A stretch of DNA of 64,000 nt from Cyanobacteriota bacterium (GTDB lineage: Bacteria > Cyanobacteriota > Cyanobacteriia > PCC-6307 > Cyanobiaceae), in NCBI GenBank assembly GCA_026389315.1, contig JAPLIC010000053.1, positions 1-64,000 on the forward strand. Reading direction: 5' to 3'. The notes beneath the pieces are model-generated. The model was not told the origin of the DNA, did no database searches, and saw only the letters and a program-made list of their open reading frames with translations. Positions 18,095-27,581 of the stretch are shown piece by piece. Positions within the stretch are counted from its first letter, which is position 1; the number at the start of each line of letters is the position of its first letter. Made by a program: the position numbers and the translations under genes.

Positions 18095-20122
18095 TCACCT
18101 CCCTGGCGCCAGCAACCGCTCCAGGGTCGCCTCCTGGGCGGGATTGAGGCGCTTGGTGGGCTGCTGGCCATGGGGCACCAAACAGTTGTCTTTGTCGTTG
18201 ATGGGGGCGGCGGGTGTTGCGGCGTTGAGGGAGGGGTTGCTGTAGATGCTGCGGCCCTCCTTGATCGTTTCGAGCACCTGGATGGTCTTGATGGCCAGCG
18301 GCTCCACCTTGAGGGGATTGGCGCTGAGCACCACTAAATCGGCCAACTTGCCGGGCTCCAGGGAACCCTTGCTTTTTTCCTCGTGGTATTGGTGGGCGCC
18401 GTTGATGGTCATGGCGCGCAATCCGTCGTAGGGGCTCACCTTTTCCCGGGCAGCCAGCACCACGCCCGATTTGGTGGTGCGGTTGACGATGTTCCAGAGG
18501 GCGTAGATCAGGCTGGGGCTGACGCCCGCCGGCATGTCGTGGTGGAGGGTCCAGGGGATGCCGGCCCGCTGCACCGATCCGGCCGCCCCGGCCCAGGCCA
18601 CCCGCTCCGGGCCCATCAAGCGGGCCAGATAGTCGCCCATGGGATAGATGCCGCCGGCGGTGAAGCTGGTGATCGCCCCCACCTTTTTGGCCCGCCCGAT
18701 CTGGTCGGGTCGCAGGAACTGGGCGTGCTGGATGATCGGCCGGTGATCGGCCGGTCCCTGGGCGGCGGCGGCCTTCTCGATGGCGACCAGAAAATTGTCG
18801 ACCGCCTGGTCGCCGATGGCGTGTCCCGCCACCTGGCGGTTGCTTTTCCAATAGGTGGCCACGCTGGCCTCCACGGCGGCCTGGGGGTCCACGGCCAGGC
18901 CGCGGAAGTTCCTCTCCGTATTGCCCGGCGGATTGTTGGTGTACGGCTGCGACATGAAGGCGTTATCCATGCTGCCGTCCAGCCAGAACTTCACCCCCGC
19001 CAGCCGCACCCGATTGAGATAGCGCCCATCGCCATCCACCCGCGCCGCCCGCGATGCGGGATCGGCGTACTTGGCGACGACGGCGCTGCGACCCGCCTTG
19101 GCCTGCTCCAGGAAGGAATGCTTCACGAACAGCAGCAGGTCGATCGGCAGCAATGTCTCGTCAAGTATTTGACGGGCCACGTCGATGTCGTCATCACTGA
19201 GGCCAAAGCCCATCTCGGAGGCCGTGGTTTGACCATTGGCCGCCCAGAGGGCCACGGCCTTGCCAACACCCTGGCGGATCTGGGCCGGCGTCAGGGGCGC
19301 CTTGGCGGCCAGCACCGCAAACACCGGCGCCTCGGCGATCGGGCCGCTGGGCTCGCTGCTGCCCGGCTTGCGGCTGATCACCCCGCCGGCAGGATCCTTG
19401 CTGCTGGCCGTCCAACCCATCTGCTTCATCAGCACCGAGTTGATCGCCCCCTGGTGGCCGGAGCCGTCCTGGGCGAACACCGGCCGGGTGCTGCTCACCG
19501 TGTCGAGTTCCTCCTTGCTGGGATGGCGCTGCTCGGCCAGCTGCTCGGCCCGATAGCCCAGGCCCTCCACCCACACCCCCGCCGGCAGGCTGGTGGCATG
19601 GGCCTTCAAACGCCCCAGTAATTCGGGGATCGACCTGACGCCGCTCAGGTCGGCATTGAGCAGGGTGTGGCTGGCCAGCACCATGTGGCCGTGGGCATCA
19701 ATGAAGCCCGGCAGCAACGTGCGTCCGGCCAGGTTCACCTGGCGGGCGCCGCCACCGGCCGCCTTGATGGCCCCGGCCAGGGGCCCGACGTAAATGATGC
19801 GGCCATCCTTCTCCACCAGCGCCTCGGCATAGGCCGGCGTTGGCCCCGCCATGGTGAGGATGTCGCCGCCGCTGTAGAGGGTTGGCGTACCGGGTGCCAT
19901 TGCAGGCGCCATTGCAGGCAGCGTGGCTTTCGCCGTGGCCGCTGGACCCGACGGGCTGGCAGCAACGGCGCCCCCGGGCCCCAGGGGAAGGGCCAGGCTG
20001 AACAGCCCACCGAGAAGTAGCGGGGCAGGCACGGCTTGGGCGAAGGTGCGGACGGACGCGAGGGGGCGCATACGCAGGACAAGGGTGACCAAAGCCTGGC
20101 GATGGAGGGCCGCAGCCGCCAA
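18095..20122 (-). CDS. exported amidohydrolase (Amidohydro_3/YtcJ-like)
   Basis: 675 aa ORF (start uncertain); TLYSGGDILTMAGPTPAYAEALVEKDGRIIYVG...LLPGFIDAHGHM; HHDMPAG; C-terminal LADLVVLSANPLKV. Confidence 0.85.
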   Translation of the reverse strand: MAAAALHRQALVTLVLRMRPLASVRTFAQAVPAPLLLGGLFSLALPLGPGGAVAASPSGPAATAKATLPAMAPAMAPGTPTLYSGGDILTMAGPTPAYAEALVEKDGRIIYVGPLAGAIKAAGGGARQVNLAGRTLLPGFIDAHGHMVLASHTLLNADLSGVRSIPELLGRLKAHATSLPAGVWVEGLGYRAEQLAEQRHPSKEELDTVSSTRPVFAQDGSGHQGAINSVLMKQMGWTASSKDPAGGVISRKPGSSEPSGPIAEAPVFAVLAAKAPLTPAQIRQGVGKAVALWAANGQTTASEMGFGLSDDDIDVARQILDETLLPIDLLLFVKHSFLEQAKAGRSAVVAKYADPASRAARVDGDGRYLNRVRLAGVKFWLDGSMDNAFMSQPYTNNPPGNTERNFRGLAVDPQAAVEASVATYWKSNRQVAGHAIGDQAVDNFLVAIEKAAAAQGPADHRPIIQHAQFLRPDQIGRAKKVGAITSFTAGGIYPMGDYLARLMGPERVAWAGAAGSVQRAGIPWTLHHDMPAGVSPSLIYALWNIVNRTTKSGVVLAAREKVSPYDGLRAMTINGAHQYHEEKSKGSLEPGKLADLVVLSANPLKVEPLAIKTIQVLETIKEGRSIYSNPSLNAATPAAPINDKDNCLVPHGQQPTKRLNPAQEATLERLLAPGR

Positions 20123-20251
20123 GCTTTTTTGCGTTTTTTAGACACTCTCTCCCCTGCAGATGGCTGGTCAAGGGGCGGCAGGGTCGGCACCATCGTGCCA
20201 ACGCGAATCCTTAACGGCGTGCAGACCTCGGCCAACGGCAGCCCCAGGGGC

Positions 20252-21997
20252 ATGGTCCCTCCTCCTGAGCCCAGGGCCTTGCCTCCCTGGCCCCTGCTAT
20301 TGCCCCTGGCCCTGTTGGGCGGCGCTGCGGTGGCAGCCGATCTGCCCTTGGCGGCCCTGGAGCCGGCCCTGGCCCATCCCGCCTGCCGCCAGGCCCTCAG
20401 GCTCAGCCCCGACACCCCCGCAGCCCAGCTCCTGCAGCGCGATCCAGCTCTGGCAGCCACGATTGCGGCCACCCCCGCCTGCCAGCCGGCCCTGGGGGCC
20501 CTGCAACGGCTCGAGCGGCTCGAGCGCGAACTGCGGCAATCGCGGCGCCAGATGGCGGCGCAACAAGCCCAGCTCGCTGCCGAAGCCGCCCGCCAGGAGA
20601 CCCTGGCCTCTGAATTGGCCCAGCTGCGCAGCCAACTGAGCGGAACGCCGGTGGCTGCAGACAACCCCGCCGCAAGCACCCCTGCCCTCGCGCCCGTCCC
20701 TGGCCCCAGCCCCGCGACGATCGCCAGCGCACCAGCCGCCAGCGCAGCGCCCCCCGGCGCAGCCGCAGCGGCCGGCCCTGCCCCAGAAGCGAGCCCTGCG
20801 CCCCAGGCCGGTGCTGCCACGGCCCAGCCAGCAGGTCTGCAATACAACAACGGCAAGGGCTTCACCCTGCAGTCCAATGGCGCCAGCTTGAGGCTGTGGG
20901 CCGAGGCCAAACTGTTGGGTTTTTCCAGCAGCCGCTTCACCTTCAACTCGGGTCAACCCCTGATCGTCAGCCCCAAAAACCCTGACACCTCCTACGACCT
21001 CTCGGCCCAACAGAGCATGGTCTACGGCGCCTTCCAGGGTCCGCAATGGCATGGGTGGACCCCTGGCGCCTTTGCCATCTTCTGGCTGCAGGACAACATC
21101 TTGGCCGAGGGCTATCAGTTCACCCCGGTGGTCTACTACGGCGAAATCAGTAATGGAACCTGGCGTTTGGCCGCCGGCCAGGGATTCGATGTCTTCGCGC
21201 CCCGCGATCCCGACACCTTGCCCAATGGCAAATTGGCCGCCTCCGGCAACCCCGGCGCCTACCGACCCCAATTCCGGCTAGAAAACCACTTCAAGGCGGG
21301 CGATGGTTTTGGTGGGGCCGTTCAGCTGGCCGCTTCCTCCCCCGTCACCACCGCCCTGCCCGACCAGGTCGACCTGTCCAATCTCCAAAGCCAGGAAATC
21401 GTCGAGGACAATGGTTGGCCCAATGTCGAAGGCCGCCTGTCCCTGGGATTCGGGGCCGGCAAGGAGCGGGCGGGGGGCCGCCAGCTGCGGCCCCTGGAGC
21501 TGGGCTTCTCCGGCGTAGTGGGGAAGCTGCGCGTCCTCGACAACATCCGGGCCCTCACTCCCTTCACCCTGACCAGTGATCGCTCCGTGATCTCTGTCTG
21601 GGGAGCGGCCTTCGATGGCCAGCTGGCCCTGGGGCGGCGGCTGGGCATCTCAGGCGAGCTCTACACCGGCCAGGGCCTGGGGGAATACATGTCCGGCATC
21701 CTGCAGACCTACAACCGCAGCTCCAACCAGGCCGTGCCGACCTCCGGGGGCTGGGTCCAGTTGTACGTCTACCTCAGCGATAATCTGCGCCTCAATCTCG
21801 GCTACGGCATCGACCACGCCCAGGACGGCGGCGCCTTCAGCCTGTTGACTAACGCCACCGCCTTCGCCAACTTGGTCTGGGACGTCAACCCCTGGTTGCA
21901 GCTTGGCCTCGAAGGCAATTACAAACTGACCACCTATGACACCTTTGGCGACAAGGACGCCTGGGTTGTGATTTCTCAGGTGATGTTCAGGCTATGA
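20252..21997 (+). CDS. outer-membrane porin-like protein with N-terminal coiled coil
   Basis: ATG at 20252; signal-like LLPLALLGGAAVAADL, coil, Pro/Ala linker, then beta-rich domain ending ...AWVVISQVMFRL. Confidence 0.75.
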   Translation: MVPPPEPRALPPWPLLLPLALLGGAAVAADLPLAALEPALAHPACRQALRLSPDTPAAQLLQRDPALAATIAATPACQPALGALQRLERLERELRQSRRQMAAQQAQLAAEAARQETLASELAQLRSQLSGTPVAADNPAASTPALAPVPGPSPATIASAPAASAAPPGAAAAAGPAPEASPAPQAGAATAQPAGLQYNNGKGFTLQSNGASLRLWAEAKLLGFSSSRFTFNSGQPLIVSPKNPDTSYDLSAQQSMVYGAFQGPQWHGWTPGAFAIFWLQDNILAEGYQFTPVVYYGEISNGTWRLAAGQGFDVFAPRDPDTLPNGKLAASGNPGAYRPQFRLENHFKAGDGFGGAVQLAASSPVTTALPDQVDLSNLQSQEIVEDNGWPNVEGRLSLGFGAGKERAGGRQLRPLELGFSGVVGKLRVLDNIRALTPFTLTSDRSVISVWGAAFDGQLALGRRLGISGELYTGQGLGEYMSGILQTYNRSSNQAVPTSGGWVQLYVYLSDNLRLNLGYGIDHAQDGGAFSLLTNATAFANLVWDVNPWLQLGLEGNYKLTTYDTFGDKDAWVVISQVMFRL

Positions 21998-22015
21998 ACC
22001 GCCCGGCTCGCAGGG

Positions 22016-22216
22016 TCAACGCCGCAGCAACCACAGCACCAAACTGAGGCCAGCTGACACCAACAGACCGCTGGTGAGCGGGAAATAAAAGCTGAAGCCG
22101 GGCCGTTGAATGCTGATATCCCCTGGCAGGCGGCCCAGGCCGCTGCTGCTGATCAGCGGCCAGAGCAGACCAACCACGAGCAAAAGGGCTCCAGCAGCAA
22201 GAAGAAGGCGTTGCAT
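22016..22216 (-). CDS. DUF2905 family membrane protein
   Basis: 66 aa; GLLWPLISSSGLGRLPGDISIQRPGFSFYFPLTSGLLVS. Confidence 0.9.
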   Translation of the reverse strand: MQRLLLAAGALLLVVGLLWPLISSSGLGRLPGDISIQRPGFSFYFPLTSGLLVSAGLSLVLWLLRR

Positions 22217-22243
22217 GGTTCCAGGCGTACGGGTTGAAGGCGT

Positions 22244-24229
22244 TCAATGACCATGGCCATGGTGGGCCAATTTGGGATTAGGCGCCACCTGGCTGGCGCT
22301 GTTCACTGCAGCTCGATCGAGGCGATCGACCCCCAGCCGAAAGATCGGCCGCCCCTCCTTGATCGTTTCCAGCACCTTGATCGTGCTGATGCTGCTGGGA
22401 TCCACCTGGAGCGGATCGCGCTCCAGGATCACCAGGTCAGCGCGTTTGCCCGCCTCAAGGGTGCCCTTGCTCTTTTCTTCGAAATATTGATAGGCCGCCC
22501 AGTCCGTCATCGCCTTGAGGGCCACGTAGGTGGACACTCGCTCGGCGGGCCCCAGCACGAAACCGCTGCGGGTGGTGCGCAGCACGGCCGTCTGGGCCAG
22601 GCGCAGCATGTCGGGGGGCACCACAGGGGCATCATTGTGGTTGGTGAAGATCACCCCCTTGCCGTAGGCATAGCCCGTGGGGCTGATGCCCGCCGCCCGC
22701 TGCTCGCCGAAGCTCTGGCGGTGCCAGTCACCCCAGAAAAAGGTGTGGGCGGTGAAGAAACTCGGCACGATGCCCAGGGCTCCCATCTGGTCAACCTGGT
22801 CGTGGCGGGCCAGCTGGGCATGGATCGCTACGGGCCGCAGATCCTTGCTGCCGTAGGTGCTGCGGGCCTTGCGCACGGCATTCAGCAACTGGTCGAGGGC
22901 GGCGTCGCCATTGGTGTGGGTGATTACCTGGATGTTGTTGCGGTAGCCGAAAGCCACCCAGTCGTCTACTTCCTGCTGGCTCATCACCGGGTAGGCGCGG
23001 TAATCGGCCTTCTGGCCGGCGGGCGGGCTGGCGTAGGGCTGGCTGACGAAGGCTGTTTTGCCTTGGGGCGAGCCATCGCCTGTGAGCTTGATGCCGCCGA
23101 TCTTGAGCTGATTTTCGTAGATCCCCACCTTCAGCTTCGCTGCCGTGCCCGCCCCATCCAGCGGCGGCGCCGGGGCCGCCGTGGCGGTGCCGGCGAATTC
23201 GCGGCCAGCGTTCGACACCATCGAACCCAGCGGGGCGGAGGAGCCGGGGGTATGAATCTCAACGCCCTTGAGCCTGCCATCAAGGGAATTGAGATCCCCC
23301 AGGACCCTGAAAAACGGATAGGCCACCACATCCACAATCAGGCGCCCTTGGCGACCCGCTTCGCGCAGCAGGGCCAGATTGCCGGGATTGCTCAAGCCAT
23401 CTTGGGCGGTGGTGATGCCGTAGCTGGCCCACCATTTCTGCACTTGATCCAAACGCCGCAGTTTCTCCGCCAGGCTGGGCTGGGGAATCAGCGGCATGAA
23501 CTGCAGGCCCGCCGTTTCTTCCAGCACCCCATTGGGTTCGCCCGTGGCGGCATCGCGCTGGATAAGGCCGCCGGCTGGATTAGGGGTGGCCTTGGTGATC
23601 TTCACCAGGGCAAGGGCGGGGCTATTGGCCACCACCAGGTGGCCGGAGGCATGCATCAACAGGATCGGCACCGTGGCACTCACCGCATCAAGGTCGGCCC
23701 GGGTGGGGTGGCGCCGTTCCGCTAGCAGGCTGTCGTCGTAGCCGACGAAGAACTGCAGCTGGCCGGCCGGGGCCGGATGGGCTGCCAGGTAAGTCCGCAC
23801 CGTCGCCTGCAGTTCAGGGATGCTGCGGGTTTGTCCCACCGGCGGCGGACTCAGATCGGGCCGGCCCCAGGTGGCCACATAGTCGGGCAGATGGCCGTGG
23901 GCATCGATGAAACCCGGCAGTAGGGCATGGCCCGCCAGATCAAGGCGCCGGGCGCCGGGGCCCGCAGCGGCCAGGGCACCAGCCAGGGAGCCGACATAGC
24001 GAATCTGGCCGCCCCGCTCCACCAGCGCCTCGGCGTAGGTGGGGGTGGGGCCGGCCATCGTCAGGATGGGTCCACCGGAGTAAAGAGTGGCGGCTGCCTG
24101 GGGGGGCACTGTCGCCGCCCCCAAGGGGGCCGCTGCGGCAAGGCCCGCCCAGGCCAGGGACGAACAGGCGGCGAGCAGAACGACCGGCAGGCGGACCCGA
24201 CGGCCCAGGCGTCCAGGGCGCGCAAGCAT
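22244..24229 (-). CDS. exported amidohydrolase (Amidohydro_3/YtcJ-like), paralogue of 18095-20122
   Basis: 661 aa; TLYSGGPILTMAGPTPTYAEALVERGGQIRYVGSLAGAL, LLPGFIDAHGHLPD. Confidence 0.86.
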   Translation of the reverse strand: MLARPGRLGRRVRLPVVLLAACSSLAWAGLAAAAPLGAATVPPQAAATLYSGGPILTMAGPTPTYAEALVERGGQIRYVGSLAGALAAAGPGARRLDLAGHALLPGFIDAHGHLPDYVATWGRPDLSPPPVGQTRSIPELQATVRTYLAAHPAPAGQLQFFVGYDDSLLAERRHPTRADLDAVSATVPILLMHASGHLVVANSPALALVKITKATPNPAGGLIQRDAATGEPNGVLEETAGLQFMPLIPQPSLAEKLRRLDQVQKWWASYGITTAQDGLSNPGNLALLREAGRQGRLIVDVVAYPFFRVLGDLNSLDGRLKGVEIHTPGSSAPLGSMVSNAGREFAGTATAAPAPPLDGAGTAAKLKVGIYENQLKIGGIKLTGDGSPQGKTAFVSQPYASPPAGQKADYRAYPVMSQQEVDDWVAFGYRNNIQVITHTNGDAALDQLLNAVRKARSTYGSKDLRPVAIHAQLARHDQVDQMGALGIVPSFFTAHTFFWGDWHRQSFGEQRAAGISPTGYAYGKGVIFTNHNDAPVVPPDMLRLAQTAVLRTTRSGFVLGPAERVSTYVALKAMTDWAAYQYFEEKSKGTLEAGKRADLVILERDPLQVDPSSISTIKVLETIKEGRPIFRLGVDRLDRAAVNSASQVAPNPKLAHHGHGH

Positions 24230-24836
24230 AGGTGCAGGGAGATCTGGACCCTTTCTACTCAGGCCTTTTACTTTTGGCAGCCAGGGCCTAACCCCCTCGA
24301 TCTGGGGGCCGGGGCCTGAGTCCCGGTAACTGGGCTGGAGGGATCAACGCCGCCCCAGGAGTTCTTCCCAGCTGGGGGAGGGAATGGGCCCCGGCAGCAG
24401 ACCTTCGCCGAGGCGATGGCGTTGGGGGGTGCTGGCCTCGTGGCATAGGCCAGGCCAAACGGCACTGGCCAGACGGACAGACCCATGGCGGGGGGTGGGC
24501 AGCAGTCGGGCCGGGGGCAGGAGAGGGGGATGGTTGGAAACGGACATGGTTGAACATTCACGGATATGGATCTCGCACCTTGGGGTGAGCGCCCCCTGGG
24601 GAGCGCGCCCGTTGTCATGGACCTGGTGGGTCCCCTCCAGGAAGCGCAGGAGGCGGAACTCGGTGCTGGCTCCGGCATTGCGAGCCCAGATCACGGTGCT
24701 CGCCAGCTTCTGCCGGAACTTTTACCTTACACACATCAGGAGCCACCAAAGGGAAGCCCCCCCTCAACCATGCAATTCGCAATGGTGAGGGGGGGGGAAG
24801 GCCGCAGACGATTTGTCGACGGGTTTTTGGCAGGAT

Positions 24837-25157
24837 TCAGGCTTTGCCTGTAATTCCTTTGAAAACATTGCCAATCGCCTCGGCGGCGTCGGCCACCTTG
24901 TCGCCAACGGCATCGGCGGCACCGGCTACTTTGTCACCAACGGCATCGGCGGCGTCGGCTACCTTGTCGCCAACGGCATCAGCAGCACCGGCGACCTTGT
25001 CACCGAGATCACCAGCGGCGTCCATGACCTTGGCTTGAACCTGCTTGGCATCCCCCTTGGCTTTGAGAAGGGGGTCATCGGTGAGCTCACCGGCGGCCGC
25101 CTGCAGCTTGCCTTCGGTGTCTTTGGCGACGGCGTTGATCTTGTCGTTGATGCCCAT
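24837..25157 (-). CDS. CsbD-like stress protein with LEA-like 11-residue repeats
   Basis: MGINDKINAVAKDTEGKLQAAAGELTDDPLLKAKGDAKQ... then repeated GDKVA[GD]AADAV. Confidence 0.82.
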   Translation of the reverse strand: MGINDKINAVAKDTEGKLQAAAGELTDDPLLKAKGDAKQVQAKVMDAAGDLGDKVAGAADAVGDKVADAADAVGDKVAGAADAVGDKVADAAEAIGNVFKGITGKA

Positions 25158-25475
25158 GGTGATGCAGCGAGGGAGAGAGAGAAGATGAATCCTTCTCTGT
25201 GACAAAGCTAGCTAGGCAAAGGGGAACGGAGCCATTTTGTTGCGCGGATGAACTAAAAAAGGGTGGTTATCCAAGGCAGTGGCCGAGTTGAGCGGCTGTG
25301 CGCAGGGCTGATACCAGGGCGCAGGCAGTGACGTTAAAGAGTTCGTTATTGGTCGCCAAAGTCATGGCCCCAGGGATTCAGGCCCATGGATCAATAGATA
25401 CGCAATCCAGACAACAACCCCGTATTCGCTGACTACCTTGAGAGACCAAGGCCACTCCCCTGGGGTTGCGACGCC

Positions 25476-25506
25476 AAAAAAAATCCCCGGCCTTGGCCGG
25501 GGAATA
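25476..25506 (-). terminator. intrinsic terminator downstream of hsp20
   Basis: aaaaaaaatCCCCGGCCttGGCCGGGG; on the minus strand the hairpin is followed by a U-tract. Confidence 0.85.
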
Positions 25507-25541
25507 TCGCATCGCGTCGTTGGTCGTGATCCCCCCCGGGT

Positions 25542-26003
25542 TCAGCCTTCGACTTTGACGCTCACGGTGGTCATGGTCTGGGCCTTGGGCACCCGGACGC
25601 TGAGGAGACCGCTTTGGTAATGGGCGCTGAGGTTCTCCCGGTCGATGCCGCTGGGGAAACGGAAGCTGCGGCTCCAAGTGCCGTAGCGGAATTCACTGAG
25701 CAGCGGTCCGCGGCCGACCTTGGCCGGAGCTTCGGGGCTAGGGGCTGCCTCGCTGGCATGCGGCCCGCTGGCCTGGGGCGACGGGCTTTGCTGGGGGTTG
25801 CGGCGCTCAGCACTGATCAACAGGGTGCGATCGGTGGCCTTGACGTCGATGGCATCTTTGTCAACTCCGGGGAGTTCAAGAACCACTTCGTAGGCGTTGT
25901 CAGTTTCATGCACCTCTGCGGCGGGTACCCGTTCGGCGCTGTGCATTTGCTGCTCGAGCCGCTCGAACAGGTCAAAGGGAGAGGGGGTGCGAAGGGTCAA
26001 CAT
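25542..26003 (-). CDS. Hsp20/alpha-crystallin family small heat shock protein
   Basis: MLTLRTPSPFDLFERLEQQMHS...VHETDNAYEVVLELPGVDKDAIDVKATDRTLLISAERR...LSEFRYGTWSRSFRFP. Confidence 0.93.
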   Translation of the reverse strand: MLTLRTPSPFDLFERLEQQMHSAERVPAAEVHETDNAYEVVLELPGVDKDAIDVKATDRTLLISAERRNPQQSPSPQASGPHASEAAPSPEAPAKVGRGPLLSEFRYGTWSRSFRFPSGIDRENLSAHYQSGLLSVRVPKAQTMTTVSVKVEG

Positions 26004-26220
26004 GGTGGATTGGGGGTTGGCTGGCGCTCCGTCCGGGAGCGGTTCGGTGCGGGGTCGTCTCCCCGGTGAAGACACTTTCGACCCAATCACTACGATCCGT
26101 TGTCGTAGGGACCGACCCGATCGGTACGGCGGCCACCACCCTGTTCGGCAGACCTCACCAATTGGGAGGGGAACCGAAGGCGGGCCAGCCTCCTGAGGCC
26201 AGTTCAAGCCAGCCCAGGTC

Positions 26221-27483
26221 TCAGGGCACCACCTCCTGGTCGCGGCGGGGGGCCAGGGCCAGGTAGGCCTGGCAGAACGGTTCCCCCAGGGCCGCCCGGA
26301 GGCGGCTATCGGCGGCAAAGGCGGCCAGGGCCTCCTCCAGGCTGCTGGGCAGGGCGCGCCCATCGCTGCCCGCGGGGGGCTCGGCTGCGGTGTTGCGATC
26401 ACTGCGCGGACCCGGATCCAGTTGGCGCTCGATGCCATCGAGTCCCGCCGCCAGCACGGCCGCCTGCAGCAAATAGGGATTGGCGGCCCCATCCGGCAGC
26501 CGCAGTTCGAGCCGTTGGCTGTCGGGCAAGCGCACCATGTGGGTGCGGTTGTTGCCGCCATAGCTGATCCAGCCCGGCGACCAGCTGGCGCCGGAGGTGG
26601 GGGTCGTTCGCGCCAACCGCTTGTAGCTGTTGGCGATGGGATTGGTGAGGGCACAGAGGGCCGGGGCGTGCTCCAGCAGGCCGCCGAGGAAATGGTGGGC
26701 CAGGGGGGACAATCCTGAAGGCCCCCTGGGATCGGGGAAGAGATTGCGGCCCTGGGCGTCCCACAGGGAGGCGTGCAGATGGGCACCGTTGCCGGTCAGG
26801 TCCGCCAGGGGCTTGGGCCTGAAGCTGGCTCGCCGGCCATGGCGTTCGGCGATCGCCGCCACCATCACCCGGAAAAAGGCATGGCGATCGGCCGTCAACA
26901 GGGCACCTGCAAAAGTCCAGTTGATTTCGAACTGGCCGTTGGCATCTTCGTGGTCGGCTTGATAAGGGCCCCAGCCCAGCTGCTCCATGCCAGCCAAGAC
27001 TTCGGCGATCAGGGGGTAATGGCGCATCAGGGCCAACTGGTCGTAGCAGGGCTTGCTCTGCCGGTCGCGGCCATCGGCGATGGCATCGGCCCCGTCTTCG
27101 AGCAGAAAAAACTCCGGTTCGACCCCGGTGCGAAAGTGCAGCCCCAAGGCTTCCGAACGTTGCAGCTGGTGTTGCAACACCCAGCGAGGCGACTGCTCCA
27201 GGGCCACCCCCTCCACCTCCAGGTTGGTGGCCACCCAGGCCACCTCGGGCTGCCAGGGCAGCACCATCAAGCTGGCGGGATCGGGGATCGCCAGCACATC
27301 AGGATCGGCCGGCGTCATCGCCAGCCAGGCGGCGAAACCAGCGAATCCCGCCCCGCTCTCGGCCAGGTCGGCGGCAGCGGCGGCGGGCACGAGCTTGGCC
27401 CGCTGCACCCCGAACAAATCGCAAAACGAAAACAAGAAATGGCGGATGCCATGGGCGGCGGCGAAGCGGACCAGATCGTGCAT
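26221..27483 (-). CDS. GlnT-type glutamine synthetase family ligase
   Basis: 420 aa; GVEPEFFLLED, YQADHEDANGQFEINW, GNGAHLHASLWD, NSYKRL, RTHMVRLPDSQRLELRLPDGAANPYL. Confidence 0.9.
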   Translation of the reverse strand: MHDLVRFAAAHGIRHFLFSFCDLFGVQRAKLVPAAAAADLAESGAGFAGFAAWLAMTPADPDVLAIPDPASLMVLPWQPEVAWVATNLEVEGVALEQSPRWVLQHQLQRSEALGLHFRTGVEPEFFLLEDGADAIADGRDRQSKPCYDQLALMRHYPLIAEVLAGMEQLGWGPYQADHEDANGQFEINWTFAGALLTADRHAFFRVMVAAIAERHGRRASFRPKPLADLTGNGAHLHASLWDAQGRNLFPDPRGPSGLSPLAHHFLGGLLEHAPALCALTNPIANSYKRLARTTPTSGASWSPGWISYGGNNRTHMVRLPDSQRLELRLPDGAANPYLLQAAVLAAGLDGIERQLDPGPRSDRNTAAEPPAGSDGRALPSSLEEALAAFAADSRLRAALGEPFCQAYLALAPRRDQEVVP

Positions 27484-27581
27484 GGGGACGAGATCAGGGA
27501 TCGGGGGGAACTGGCCGGGGACGAAGGCCGAGGCGTAGACGTAGGCAGAGGTGTGAAGCCGGGGCAGTGGCAGTGGCAGCC

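Noticed and set aside
18383-19621. 412 aa plus-strand ORF (and 22247-23725, 492 aa)
   Set aside because: Antisense shadows of the two amidohydrolase genes.
24268-24790. Overlapping ORFs on both strands between the second amidohydrolase and the CsbD gene
   Set aside because: No motif, no preferred frame, Pro/Arg-rich composition; could hide a small gene but not supportable.
25542-26786. 414 aa minus ORF combining Hsp20 with a long N-terminal extension
   Set aside because: The upstream part is an out-of-frame reading of the GlnT gene; Hsp20 most likely starts at 26003.
26852-26861. HIP1-like GCGATCGC octamers
   Set aside because: Common genome-wide in cyanobacteria; scattered occurrences here do not mark a specific feature.
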